The notes: a model not told the origin generated them from the letters alone. A stretch of 64,000 nt of DNA from Tigriopus japonicus (GCA_010645155.1 CM021316.1:11502961-11566960), one strand, 5' to 3'. Shown: positions 12,361 to 24,366, counted from the first letter of the stretch. Numbers and translations are program-made.

Positions 12361-12716
12361 TGTCTAGAAACTATGATTTTATATCCAGCGGGGGCTCTCC
12401 CACTCAAATAACGCACGATCTATTCTAAAGAATCTGACTACCCATTCCAAAGCCGAATAGTAGCTGAATTACTTAAACGAGTGTAGTATTCCCGCCTTGC
12501 TCCCTTTTATATGCTCGTGCTCTTACTCTAGTCAATCTATTTAGGTATATATATCTGTGTCTCAACGACAATAAACATCTAGACATTCCCAACACTCGGT
12601 CATGCTACATGGCACAGCCGGTAGTAGCCGCCGTATTGGCGGAAGGACCTCGCCCTTCTCCCTCCCCTTGGTCGGGGAGACGTAAGTCCGTGTTGCGTGC
12701 GGGAGGGCCGTGGATG
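12361..12716 (+). mobile_element. Possible LTR-like end adjoining an assembly gap
   Basis: The segment has TATA-like sequence (TTTTATATGCTCG near 12506, GGTATATATAT near 12545), then AATAAA at about 12571, then ends in CTACA followed at once by TGGCACAGCCGG. That order is what an LTR plus a tRNA primer-binding site would show, and unresolved repeats often cause gaps such as the one that starts 100 bases later. I found no second LTR and cannot place the 5' boundary; TGTCTAG at 12361 is a guess. The alternative is an ordinary TATA promoter with an ATG at 12609 and a donor (GACGTAAGT) near 12690. Confidence 0.3.
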
Positions 12717-12717
12717 C

Positions 12718-12860
12718 NNNNNNNNNNNNNNNNNNNNNNNNNNNNNNNNNNNNNNNNNNNNNNNNNNNNNNNNNNNNNNNNNNNNNNNNNNNNNNNNNNN
12801 NNNNNNNNNNNNNNNNNNNNNNNNNNNNNNNNNNNNNNNNNNNNNNNNNNNNNNNNNNNN
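12718..12860. other. Assembly gap (143 N)
   Basis: A run of 143 undetermined bases. Reading frames that cross it are artefacts. Confidence 1.
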
Positions 12861-13082
12861 CACTTCAAGGAATCATTACAAGTGTCCCCTCTCTCAAACC
12901 CGCCATCGTATTTCCCGGGCCAATTCCACGGGCCCTGGACCACGCCCCTCCCACTCCTAGTGAGTCATGAATCGACCAGTCTTCGCCTAAACGAGTCGTA
13001 CAATTATTAATGTTGTTGTGGCTATTATATTATTATTGCGAGTGAGGTAGGTTCGCGTGAGTCAGTGATTGAACGATTGAGC

Positions 13083-13102
13083 TGTGTGTGTGTATGTGTG
13101 TG
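13083..13102 (+). repeat. GT microsatellite upstream of VPS4
   Basis: A short (GT)n run with one interruption, about 130 nt before the VPS4 start codon, probably in the 5' UTR or promoter. Confidence 0.8.
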
Positions 13103-13227
13103 AACTGCCTCTAGTTCTTATCACTGACTGAGTCATCTCGTAGCCATCCATCCATCCTTCCAATCTTGGGCCCGATCCGTTCCCATCATCTCGATTCGAT
13201 CCAGGTGCGAGTGAAGGCAAAGCCAGG

Positions 13228-15998
13228 ATGAGCGGGAACGCCTTGCAAAAGGCCATCGATTTGGTGACCAAGGCCACCGAGGAAGACAAGCGTAAGAACT
13301 ACGCCGAAGCCTTGAAGCTGTACGAACACGCCGTGGAATATTTCCTCCACGCCATCAAATACGAGACCAATAGCGAAAAGGCCAAGACCTCGATTCGCTC
13401 CAAATGCGTCCAATATCTGGAACGAGCCGAGAAACTCAAGGCCCATTTGAACAAGGCCCAAAAGAAGCCCGTGAAGGAGGCCGGAGGAGGCTCGGGCAAA
13501 GTGTCCAAAGATAACGGCAAGAAGGAGAGCAATTCGTCGTCCGACGATGACGAAGATCCCGAGAAGAAGAAGATGATGAGCAAATTAGACGGGGCCATCG
13601 TGATGGAAAAGCCCAACGTGCAGTGGTCGGATGTGGCCGGTTTGGATTTGGCCAAGGAAGCCCTCAAAGAGGCCGTGATCCTGCCCATCAAGTTCCCGCA
13701 TCTGTTTCAGGGCAAACGCACGCCTTGGAAAGGGATCCTCTTGTACGGGCCACCCGGAACGGGTAAATCCTACTTGGCCAAGGCCGTAGCCACCGAGGCC
13801 AACAATTCGACCTTCTTCTCGATTTCCAGTTCGGACTTGATTTCCAAATGGCAGGGAGAATCGGAAAAGATGGTGCGTAACCTGTTTGAAAAAGCCTACG
13901 AGAGTCGACCTTCGATCATTTTCATCGACGAGGTGGATTCGTTGGTGTCTACGCGTTCGGACGGCGAGAATGACGCCACGAAACGCGTCAAGACCGAGTT
14001 CCTGGTGCGCATGCAGGGCGTAGGCAATAACACCGACGGCGTGCTCGTGTTGGGAGCCACCAATATCCCGTGGGCTCTGGATTCGGCCATCCGGCGACGC
14101 TTCGAGAAGCGCATCTATATTGGACTGCCCGATGCCATGGCTCGCGCCACCATGTTCAAGATTCACTTGGGCGATACCAAGACCACCTTGACGGAGGCCG
14201 ATTTCCGACAGTTGGGTCAGCAATCGGAGCGGTATTCGGGCGCGGATATCCAGATCGTGGTGCGCGATGCCCTTATGCAGCCCGTCAGAAAGGTCCAACA
14301 GGCCACGCATTTCAAAAAAGTGAGTTTGGGTATTCGATTGAACATGTAGGTGTAATTCCGGCTTTAAAGTGAAGCGAAAGAGGCTCTTCCGCCTTTTACG
14401 TTTTTCTTGGCCTTGAAGACGAGAAGGAAAGTGCCTTATAGAAGAAAGTACGAGAAAACCAATTTCTGCATTCCTGCATTCTTTGAAACCGCGTTGAAAA
14501 AGAGCCTCACCTTTTCCTTTTCAATTAAATACTATGGGCTTAACCTCAGGATTTTTTGTATTGATTAATAGGCTTATTGTGGTAGGAATTCATGAAAACA
14601 AAATAATTTCTGAACAATGAGAAATGAAAACCTCTGCTATGATGGATTTTTAAGGCTGTTATTAAGAAAAGAAGTACTTTTGGTCATTTACAAGAACGAA
14701 ACAATTCATGTTTGAAAAATTGATCACCCAATGAGGCATGCAGGGGGAGGTTTAAGTGATCTCTTCAAAAATCTTATCGCGGGCGGATAAAAGAAGAGAA
14801 AAGGCTTGTTCGTCAATGTAAGATTTTGGTCAGTGCAAGGGTTTTCGCGTTTTACAGACCACCCTTATGACTTAGATGCTACAAAAAATGTCGAATTGCA
14901 AGTTTGGACATTTTGACTCTCGGTTTTGTAAGAATTTGCAAAATTATTCTTTTGATTAAAAAATGGCAAGCACTTACAAAAGACATTTGATATTGAAAAG
15001 AAACACGTACAAAACACGGCATTTTGTTTGATACCTTGATGGTTTTGGAGCTTTACAATACAAATCAGTGCTTATAACATCACTTACACTTGTACTTACC
15101 CAAAAAAGTGGCCTTTTGTTGAGAATTTTCTCGTGCAAGAACGAGCAAATACAGTGCATTTTTTTTCCAAAATCCTAACCAAAGGTGTTCAAACTTGCAT
15201 TCGACATTTTTCATGGCATCTTATTCACAAGGGCGGTCTGTAAATTGCGAAAACCCTTAAACTGCCCAAATTCTCACGAGCCACCCACTGTTGCCAAACA
15301 AGCCTTTTCTCTTCTTTCATCCGCCCGCGATAAGATTTTTGAAGAGATCACTCAAACCTCCCCTTGCATTTCCCATTGATGCAAAAGTAATGCCAAACAA
15401 TGAACTACACTTCAAAGGGAACAGAACATTGAACGTAAACTGAGAGTCCATAATAGCAGCTGTATAGTCTCGTGACTTCCAAAAAATACGAACTATGTCC
15501 GTGTATATATATTTCAATTGGGTTTGAACAAGCGTCAACTTGAGTAAAGTGGAAGAAACTAGTCAGATCTTGTCAGGTGGCATTCAAACAAGTTTGTGTC
15601 GTAAGCATAAGGTCATGCTTCAAGATTTCAAATAGGTTGAAATAGATTCATAAATTTTCTAATGCATTCCGTAAACCTTTACTGACTTTTTCGTTGCTTA
15701 ATGATTCAAAGGGCTGTTTTAATCACAAATAAATTCTATGACTCCTTCGTTTCAGGTCACGGCACCGGATCGAGACAACCCACATATAATGCGTGATGAC
15801 TATCTAGTCCCGTGTTCCCCGGGGAGTCCAGGAGCCATGGAGCTCACGTGGATGGAAATTGATGGCGACAAGTTGCTCGATCCACCTGTAACCATGAAAG
15901 ACATGATGATGTCCTTGGCGGCATCCAAGCCTTCGGTCAACGACGACGATATTGAGAAAATGACGAAATTCACCTCCGATTTTGGTCAGGAGGGTTGA
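13228..15998 (+). CDS. Vps4: Vacuolar protein sorting-associated protein 4 (VPS4), ESCRT-III AAA ATPase, complete
   Basis: Hexameric AAA+ ATPase that pulls ESCRT-III filaments apart in multivesicular-body formation, cytokinesis and membrane repair. Two coding exons, 13228-14319 (364 codons, ending in phase 0 at a GTGAGT donor) and 15756-15998 (acceptor CGTTTCAG), give 444 aa, the usual family length. An MIT domain fills residues 1-78 ([16 protein letters not shown]). It is followed by a Ser/Asp-rich linker (about 85-115), Walker A GPPGTGKS at 174-181, Walker B IIFIDEVD at 230-237, sensor GATNIPW, arginine-finger region RRRFEKR at 289-295, and the C-terminal helix [10 protein letters not shown]. 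The start is the first ATG and sits at the MIT domain. Exon 1 is notably GC-richer than its surroundings, as expected for a highly expressed housekeeping gene. All catalytic motifs are intact. Confidence 0.98.
14729..15377. repeat. Foldback (inverted-repeat) element inside the VPS4 intron
   Basis: Two arms of roughly 200 nt, about 14729-14925 and 15178-15377, are near reverse complements. The best block is 14745-14810 against 15298-15363, where a 66-nt stretch including ATCTTATCGCGGGCGGAT matches its partner with only a few differences. Further in, TTTTCGC..TTTACAGACC and AATGTCGAA..TGCAAGTTTG are matched too. About 250 nt of unpaired AT-rich loop lies between. It has no reading frame, so it fits a MITE or foldback transposon. 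It could also form a long hairpin in the pre-mRNA. Confidence 0.75.
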
Positions 15999-16279
15999 GG
16001 CTGATTATCACGTACACCCTTACCCATCAACATCCACCGCCCAAGTCCTTTGAAACGGGACTCAATCTATCCTGTCAGGTTTATAAGAACCCTCTCCCCT
16101 CTTTATGTAACATGTAAAATATTCTTCGAGACTAAAATTCCTTCGTTTGTTCATGAACGTCTTGAAGAAAATCTCCAAAGAAAGGTTGAACCACATTTCT
16201 CGCCCGTTTTTTGCTGAACGTATTGAAAGAGGAGACGAACTTTTTCACTACTTATATTTACAACCTTGGAACACGTTTC

Positions 16280-16285
16280 ATTAAA
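16280..16285 (+). terminator. Possible poly(A) signal ATTAAA for VPS4
   Basis: The variant hexamer ATTAAA occurs in TTTCATTAAAATCC about 280 nt after the VPS4 stop codon. It is the nearest plausible signal I see, and no canonical AATAAA precedes it. Confidence 0.3.
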
Positions 16286-16427
16286 ATCCTGTAATCACGC
16301 CACGCTACAATTGGATTTACGGTTTGGTACATGATACATGACGTTTGTCGCTGATAATATACCAGATAATATATCTATCTATCTATAAAGTTCTATATTT
16401 CAAAGTCATCACTCTTGCTTCGAGGTG

Positions 16428-16436
16428 GTAATTTAT
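16428..16436 (-). terminator. Poly(A) signal AATAAA (minus strand) for the 16.6 kb candidate gene
   Basis: The plus strand reads AATTTATTC, so the minus strand has AATAAA about 130 nt after the stop at 16561. It would make VPS4 and the minus-strand candidate a tail-to-tail pair with less than 200 nt between ends. Confidence 0.35.
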
Positions 16437-16560
16437 TCATTCATGGTGTGGGCGATACTGCAAATTCTGTTGAGATTGCCATTTTTAAGTAAATTGGCAG
16501 GCAAGCTTCTCTTTTCCATGATTGGAATGACAAACTCAAATTGGGCTCAAAATATTATTT

Positions 16561-17171
16561 TCAAACGATGATAATGGCTTCGGCAAAGTCCAGCGCGGTA
16601 TCACAAAAGCTCAATACTTGTACACGAAAGTCAGTCACGCAACCCGTCACTTCCCCTGGGATTTCCCCAGGGACTGGCTCTTGACAAAATTCCTGCTGTC
16701 CTCGGCATGCTCTCGTGTAATAGCGTTTGTTGGGTTCAAAGTGTTTCGATTTTTTGGCTTCCACCTTTTGCGTCGTCTTTCCTTCCAAGATTCGGGGTCG
16801 GAAAAACTCAATCCTTGCACTCGCATGTCTCGGAAGTAAATGGCTTCGATTCGAGATTGCGATTGGGCAAACTTGTATTTGGGAATGGGCGACCTGGATA
16901 GACTTCGTCGGGATCGTCGGCCACAACTTTCGGGGCATACCATATCTGAATCGTCATGACATCCACTAAAGCCATCAGTCAGAGGGTAGCACAAGAACTC
17001 GCCATGGTCGAAAAGCGACACTTTTTTGAAACTTTTCCCCGAAAAGGTTTGAATATGAAACAAGCAATTATCGTTGTTGCTAGGGTGGGGGTTGGTGGTC
17101 AAAGCCATTGTGAATGATTCTAATACTGTAAGGCAAGTCCACAGGTCGAAGAGTAGCGTCAATGCTCTCAT
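16561..17171 (-). CDS. Unidentified secreted-protein-like reading frame(s), possibly frameshifted
   Basis: From the ATG at 17171 a minus-strand frame reads MRALTLLFDLWTCLTVLESF, which looks like a signal peptide. It continues through a Cys-containing segment (CLFH, CYPL, GCHDD, CPESCG), a dibasic site (CGRRSRRSL) and FRDMRVQGLSFSDPESW to a stop at 16647. A second minus-strand frame overlaps it and becomes protein-like just where the first turns Lys/Arg-rich. It reads KKSKHFEPNKRYYTRACRG, then GCVTDFRVQVLSFCDTALDF, and stops at 16561. Together they hold an even number of cysteines. I do not recognise the family. It may be one secreted peptide with a frameshift (assembly error or decay), a first-frame protein only, or chance. 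A hydrophobic frame at 17400-17766 could be an upstream exon. Confidence 0.35.
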
Positions 17172-17426
17172 ATTGGAGCCACACAAACCTTCACCATGAT
17201 GAAAAAGTTAAATGGAACTGGAACTGCCAAAGGTGTGAGCACACAACCTGAGTAGTGGGTGGTTCTCCCTTTGGCAAGTGTCGTGTGTTTGACTGCCGTG
17301 CGATGACTAAAAGCGATCTTATACAACGACCAAGGTTTGTCCTCCTTCCTGTTCTCGGGACACTAGATTTCCAACTGAAAGCCTGTCTCGCTTTTGAGCT
17401 TATTGGAAAAATCTCTCAGCAACAAG

Positions 17427-17452
17427 TGATGATGTTGATGATGATGATGATG
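17427..17452 (+). repeat. GAT/ATG microsatellite
   Basis: An imperfect (GAT)n run, GTGATGATGTTGATGATGAT and on, in the region upstream of the minus-strand candidate. Confidence 0.8.
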
Positions 17453-18639
17453 TTGCTCCTCCTCCTCGTTCTTCGCTTACTACTCGCCGATCTGTACTTC
17501 CCAGCTTCGAAGCCCTGTAGATTGGGCGAAATTGGGGAAATTGACGATCTGGGATGTTGTCCCACATGGCCATGAGTACGTTTCGAAGTTTCGTATGCAA
17601 CCGTTCTCTAGCTCCGGCCGAGATCGTCCTTCTAGCTAGTTTGAGAGGGAAGTACGCGAGTTGGAACGAGAGAAGAAGAAGCAGCACATACATACAGAAA
17701 GAACAGGTTTCCCACCAGAATCGACCAGGGACATCCCATTTATCTCGTGACTGCACCCTCTGTGACATCCCAATGCCCTCAGTCACCGGTTATTGAGACA
17801 TAACGTAATAATAATGATAATAATATCAGCACCAAAACCCACTTCAAGCACAGTAGCACGTTTCATTGGATGGACTTGAACAACGTTCCAAAGTCAACAC
17901 GAACGGCATTTGCAGAAGGAGTAAGTAACGTTCCTTATCGAACGCCTCCAAACGAAAGCAAGTGCTGGAATGTTGACTGTATTGTGGTCAATCCGGCCTT
18001 TAGTCTCGAAGAGACCTTAACCCGATTAATTGCCCATCGTATCTTCTCCAAGTGCATGGAAGAAGGACAAAAATGACTCAAATTGTTCACAATCGTTAGG
18101 CGATAAATACAAGTTCAGCAATGCAATCCCAGGCTTCAAGTCATTCGTGCTACAATTAGATTTTTGTCATGATAGTAGATGAACCCATTACTTAGATCAA
18201 GCCTTCTTCTCGTCATTGACAATTCATGGCTTCATGGACAATTGTTTACCACCAAATTTTTTTCCCATGGAGCAAAGAAAACGGGTAAAATACTTGCAAC
18301 AACAAAATTCCCCAGATGCAAACCTGACCTCAAATGATCAAATCTTGCCCTTTAATCCCTAAGGGATCCGAATTTATTGATTTTAATTCCTGCAATATCG
18401 TGTGTCCAATAAAGTCTCGAACATCCTCATTGAGATTCATCGGGCTAGAAGAGGTCAATTGGGGGTGTAAAATATCCTCAAATTTGGGACGCCGCATAGT
18501 TTCAATTCCAATTGAAAGTCGCTCAAACCCAACTGATAAGAGACGATTGCCATTTCATGGCTCTGTGTGAACACTTACTCATTCACTCACTTACTGTAAC
18601 GAAGCTTTGGTAAAGTGTGATTACAACTTTGAACTCGCG

Positions 18640-18782
18640 ATAAGAAGAGAGGGAAACAACAACACCACAACCACAATAGAGCATTGGACGAGATTGGAGG
18701 AGCTCAAACTTTCAGAGAGAGTTCCATTGTTTGAAGAATATTCTGTTCTGCCATTCCAATTCAAAATTAACCACAACTAAAG
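18640..18782 (+). other. Candidate non-coding first exon with a strong donor (possibly CELF)
   Basis: The segment ends in a near-consensus donor, AAAG|GTAAGCC at 18782/18783. The next plus-strand acceptor linked to a real gene is at 27703, before the CELF start codon. Joining them would give a 9-kb 5' UTR intron, normal for this family. There is no direct evidence for a start site. Confidence 0.25.
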
Positions 18783-21700
18783 GTAAGCCATTTCGAGTCT
18801 TTGTCAGTATATGATACTACCTTACTGTATGTACTATGTGGCCCCAATACAAAAAAAGATGCAATTCTTTTTTTGATAATTTGGAAAATGTAATGAACGG
18901 TTGTTTTTGTTCCTTAAAACGCCAAAAAGAGGGGAAAATCTGAAAATTGAGTTTCGGGAGGAAAAGTTCCAAGAGTTTTCAAAAGTTCCAAGCTCAGAAG
19001 AATGTCATTAGGTGTCAAATGAGTTGCTAAAAAGCTTCATTAGCAATCAGTTCACGTTGAGAAAAGAGTTTTGAAGAGGGCATTTACACAAAGGCATTTT
19101 TAAGGTTGAACCCATTCATCTGAATCATTTGCCATTGACAGTCCAAAAACACTTTGATCGAGTTTTTTCTTGTCCTTGGTTTATAACTAATAAGAGCGGG
19201 CATATGCCTCCAAATCACAGCTCATTTTGATGCAATCAATTCCAATACAAACTATTACTTTCCAATACCTGTTTGTTGTTTCTCGATTAGGCAATGGTTG
19301 TAGCCTTGTCTGATCGTGATGAGTTGTTTGTGTACTCTTTGGGAATAAGAAACTCTCGTGTACGTATTTCTGTGAGACGAAAAAAGAACCTTTGCAAGGT
19401 TCCTTCGTGCTTCTACGGCGATCATGGTCCAACGTTTGAGTGACAGCGTTCATCTTCGTCCTTTTTGTCGCTGTCTTCGTCGATGAAGGCCAGCCGGTTC
19501 CAAGAGCACGAGGAGCCAAGATTGAACGTCCGAACACGTTCGTTCGCTCTCTTGGCTTCTCTTTCCACGAAGCGGCGTTGGCGGGGCAGAAGCCGGTTGG
19601 AGACTGATCGAAGTGTTTCGGCCTCCACACTCGAATCAGCTCACGCCTTCGTCGCCTACTTGTTCTTGCATCTGAGGATGATGATGGCCCTCGAGAACAT
19701 TTTCTTTGGCCTCTAAGGATTTTTGTCGCGTCTTGTATTTTTCTTCCTCCATGCCGACAGTAGGTCGGAGATTAGTCAGAGGCAAACTCGGGATCGAATT
19801 CTCCTCATGATTTCAGTCTCGTTTGCCAATGTCAAACTCCCTTGCGAGACGGATGTGATAAGGCATGATAATTTAGTGCGACTGAGCGTTTAACACACCA
19901 TTTCATGCAGAAACATCGAGTGTTGTTGGCTTGTTTGCTCGACCGACTTCGTCAATGTGCACCATGAGAGATTTTTGTGCTCCATTGGAAAACTCGTTTG
20001 TTCTCGTATGTCGCCAATTTGTTCATTCTGGTCCAGCCAGTCGTGTGTGAGTAGCTCTTCCTTCACCAAGTTCTTCGCCACATTAGGTGAACAAGGAGTG
20101 AATCGAGGAAGCAACAAGTCCAATATGCTCAGCATGAAGAAAAAAAACAAGGCCTAATTCTCTTAAATAGCGGCATTACAATAACGAAGACGAAGATTCT
20201 GAGACACAAGAAGAAAAAAAAGAAGTCACAGTGAAAGACCGAATGTTGATTCTGGATGACTTTGAATGGGGAGAAAACATTGAGATCATTCAATCGCAGC
20301 CACGACAACGTTGTGTTTGTGGTAATCCTACTCTAAATAATAAATATTCTACCAATGTTCGACCAATTAGTGAAGGACGTTCCAATTTCGCGAATTAGGC
20401 GACATCATGTGCAACTGGGCTGAATCGGCCCCAAAACGTCATTAGTTGTGGAAATGTCAATCTTATGAAGGGTATAGTTTAGACCGCCCAACAAGAAAGC
20501 ATCTTCACCACTTCCTCATCCGTGTGGCAAGAAAGAGCAGGTAATCGAGCAAATGTCACCAATTTCTCTTGACAAGTAGTTCTTGTCCCAAGTTTTGCAC
20601 CATTGCTCTGTGCGTCTGCAATTCTGTGGCAAAAGCACAATTTCTCAAGTTCGAACTTATTTAGCCAACTAGAACGAACGAAAGAACGGGGATTTCTTCA
20701 TTCGTTGTTTAGAGCTCGCTTTGAAGCAAAAATGTGCTCTCGTGCTTATCAAGCAAGGCCCTGCTTGTTTCTGGCCCCTCAAGTACTAATTATTATTCCG
20801 CCAGAGCTTCTCTTTCATTTGCCTTGGCGTTTTCGTCGTCGTCGCCGAATCGTGCTCCTGACTTTAAAATATATGTGCCTTCAAATTGAAATGCTTGCAA
20901 CGCTAAAAATTCCTCTGTGGGGTCTGATGATCCACTTTTGTACACTTGAAAGTGCGACCCAAGCCCGGTATTTGCAGGCCACTCAGGTTCAGTCAGCTCT
21001 AATTACTGTAAAGTCGGCACTTGCATCATTTTCATATGATCTCAAGTGCAGCTCTGTCCAAAAAGAAATGTATCTGTCAAAGTAGGCATGTACCATTTGT
21101 GTAGTGTACGTACCGTAGGTGGAGAACCTAATGTTGTGCATCGACATACGGTACATTAAGTATCCAATAAGAGAGGGATCAAGTTTTCCCAGCCAGTCAG
21201 GCGTCAGTCAGTAGTTCGTCAGTGACCCGCCTAGTTTACCTCGAGTTTTCCAAACTTTATATGAAGCCTGACTTTTGCCTCACCACCTGATGTTCGTCCA
21301 CTGTATGTGGTACGTATAGTAGGGCACAACTTGGCTGGCCAGATTCTACATTTCCACTCTCTTGTTGGTGGTGGGTATAAGTGTACCATCCTGTCCGATC
21401 AAGCGGTCCCAAGTTCCAACTAACCACCAACCGCGGGAATGTGCTGTCAAACAAACGTTCCCAAAGCACTGACGAACTGGGACAGGCTGCCTCCATCGCA
21501 GGAATTTTATCGGAAAACCCGATGGCCGTGGTCTTCGTTTAAATCGAGAAGCCCAAAGTCAGAGAGGCGAAAGTTTTTCTTCCATCTTTTCTTGGCCCTT
21601 TTTTTCTCCGCTAACAGTAGTCAGGTTGGTCCCCTTGCTCGCCAGAGATCTTGGGAACACGAGAACCCTAAAAATGATGGGACCTACCATGTTCGTTCAT

Positions 21701-24350
21701 TCGTTCGTTCATATGTTCGTTATTTGCCGGTTCACAGCTGTCCGACAACGGTAAAAGAAGGAAGAAAAATGCCACCGGGGAAAGGTGACGAAACGCAGAA
21801 ATGTGGTTCTTTTCAACATTGGACAAAGAGTTCCCTCACCAAGTCCAGAGTCAAAGGGGTCGTTTTTTAAGACCAACCCCATGAAAGAAAATGTGAGTCG
21901 ATTCCTCTAGGGCAGCGTGACAAATTTCGCGTTGAGGCAAAGAAAATTGCAAACTGGAACATCAAGCAAAGAGCATGCCTTATATTTGGGTGGGGTCAAT
22001 TGCTCGGCCTTGAAATGAGACCTTGAAATGTGTTTTCGATGACTTCTGAAACGCTGGTGCAAGACCTCAATTTCGAAGGTAAGGGAGAGGGGAGCTGTCG
22101 ATCGATCAACAATTTGCATACCTGGACAATCTGGCCAGTTTTACCAAGAGTTCTAAGTAAGCTTCTCTGCAAAAAAGAATCCCTCCCCCTGGCCCATATA
22201 TTTTGGCCACTAATTGCAGGTTAAAAATTCCATTTTCTCGGTTTGCTCCTTGGTTAGGGCTGCCCGTCTCTTGTTTCTCTCCGTGTTCTCTTGGCGAGAC
22301 ATGCTCGAAACGTTCCATTTCCACTCGAAATGGGTCCAAAAAGAGGGGCGAGAAAAAGAAAAGAGGAAAGAGAGAGACGGAGGGAAAAGGGAGCTTCTCA
22401 CTCGATATGAAGTGCCAACAACGTAAGTTTTTCCACGTCGTCGTGAATAGTCGTGAAGTCGTTGAGTACGCGTACAACGAACGAGAGATCTCATTGAGGG
22501 TCCCTCTTCTCAGTAATCTTATTCAGCAATCCTGATTCTGTGCTGAACAGAATCCACGCTGGATGTAGTGTTTTCTATGGGTGGTGTGTTAGTGAAAGAG
22601 GAAGTGGAGTCGTCGACGCTAAGTGAGAGAATTGGATAATGAGCTCTCTTTAAAAGCAAGAGCCACTTTTCTGAGCTGAGCTCGCACTGAATGAAGTCAT
22701 GAACATGCTCAAAGAATCTGGTGCCCACTGACTAAGGAACAAGGTCCCTTTTTTCTTCTTCTTATCCTCCGCACACTGTTGCTTCTGACTCAAATGCTTA
22801 AATGAGGGCCATAGAGTCGATGAAAACGATCTAGCAAAAGAAAGACCCGAAAGAACTGTTTATTGCGTTGTTGGGCGCAAACTTTCGCCTCTTTTGTTGG
22901 TTCTATGGACCCTTGATTTGGGAATAAAGACCTGCTTGAGAGTATCCTGTTCCTTGTAAGCAGCAAATCTCCAATGGAGAAGACGGGGAAAGAAACTTTT
23001 TTTTTCCTTTCTTCCATCCAGATTTTGGCCCCGTTTTTTGAAAGGTGAAGCACGGGGAACGAGGCTTCTCGTTAAAAACTTATAGATTGAATTTCTACGC
23101 TCGCTCTCATCCTCTTTCTCCGGTTACTTTGTGAATTCCGAATTGCAAGTTTGAGATTGACGAACCTGCATCCATGGAGAGTAAGCGAGCGGCTCGACTA
23201 CTTAATCTGTTCACTCTCAAACTCAATCGTTTCCTGGGATGCCCAAATTTGCAAATTCCGATCGAGCAATTCCAAAATCTTCTTCCTCAAAGAAACCATC
23301 ACGCGGGCTCTTTGTGGATCATCATTCGTTGGCTGGTTCGTTCAAGAAGAGGGTTCAGTTTGTCATTCACAGTGGTGCCCTATGTCCCAAACTGGGGTGG
23401 ACCTCTCCCAAATTTCTCAAGGGAGATAGACTCACGCATACGTACACATATAGTATGAAAGAGAGAGAGAGTGAGAGAGACGAAACGCTCCAAGATGCTG
23501 AAAATCAATCGACAGATATAGAAGTTTGTCCTCGTCCCCACTCAGTCGATGGTGACTATCTTCCTCCTATTGAGTTGACGACAGCCCTATGAATCAGCCT
23601 GAAGCTGAAAGACGAAGATTCGGAGAATGAGATACCTTTGCCAGCCTCGTTGAAAGGCACACTGTGGCTGGACCAGTGAAAAGGCCGTTTGTGATGCTCA
23701 CAGCCTTCAACCAAATAGATATGGGGACCAGGTTAGCTTCGGTGCTAAAGAGACCCAAAAGAGAAGGGGACTCCCATATCAAACCTTGTGGATCTGTCCC
23801 CGAGCACAAATTTCCCTGATTTACTGCAAAAGGCAAGGGACCAAGACGGGAACGAGAAGAATTTAGGTAACGAATGTTCCATTCTTTCACCGTGGAACGA
23901 CTCGCAGCAATGTCAAAAGGCTTTACATTGAATCAGGACCCGGGATTGGGAATGCCTGATAGAGGGGAAAAATGAAATGTCTCTCGGATCAAGGAACCCC
24001 CTCTTTGGGTCCAATCACATTTCTTTGCGCCCTCAAGCCCGATTTCCATTTTTGCCCTCATATGTTCCACGGTAATCCAAATATAATTGATGTGAGTGAG
24101 AAAATTTAGCTGCTGACTGTGCGTTCCCCGTCGAGCCCGTTTGGGTACCTTGGAAATCTTTTCCAATGAGACAGACCACCCACCATTCCAAACCCACTCG
24201 AGAGGGTCCCTTAAGGGGATCACCCAACTCTCCCGAGCGAGCTCCAAGCAGTTTCCACCGTTCTTTTTCTCTCTTGTGCTTTCACCGGCTTGATCTCCTG
24301 TCAAATAATGGTGCCCTGTGCTTACTGCTTGCTCACAGCCAAAGACGCAA

Positions 24351-24366
24351 GTACGTACGTACGTAC
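24351..24366. repeat. GTAC tetranucleotide repeat
   Basis: Four tandem copies of the self-complementary tetramer GTAC (GTACGTACGTACGTAC). The run is a perfect palindrome. Confidence 0.85.

Noticed and set aside
12609..13010. Open frames running through the run of Ns, including an ATG frame starting MAQPVVAAVL
   Set aside because: They are open only because unknown bases cannot hold stops. The visible part (36 codons) may lie in an LTR leader or a promoter and has no recognisable domain.
13585..14310. 241-codon minus-strand frame
   Set aside because: Antisense shadow of VPS4 exon 1, which has all AAA ATPase motifs on the plus strand.
19422..19628. Minus-strand arginine-rich frame (REAKRANERVRTFNL) that hints at a bHLH basic region
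   Set aside because: The spacing and the missing helix-loop-helix do not fit a bHLH domain. It overlaps other equally open frames.
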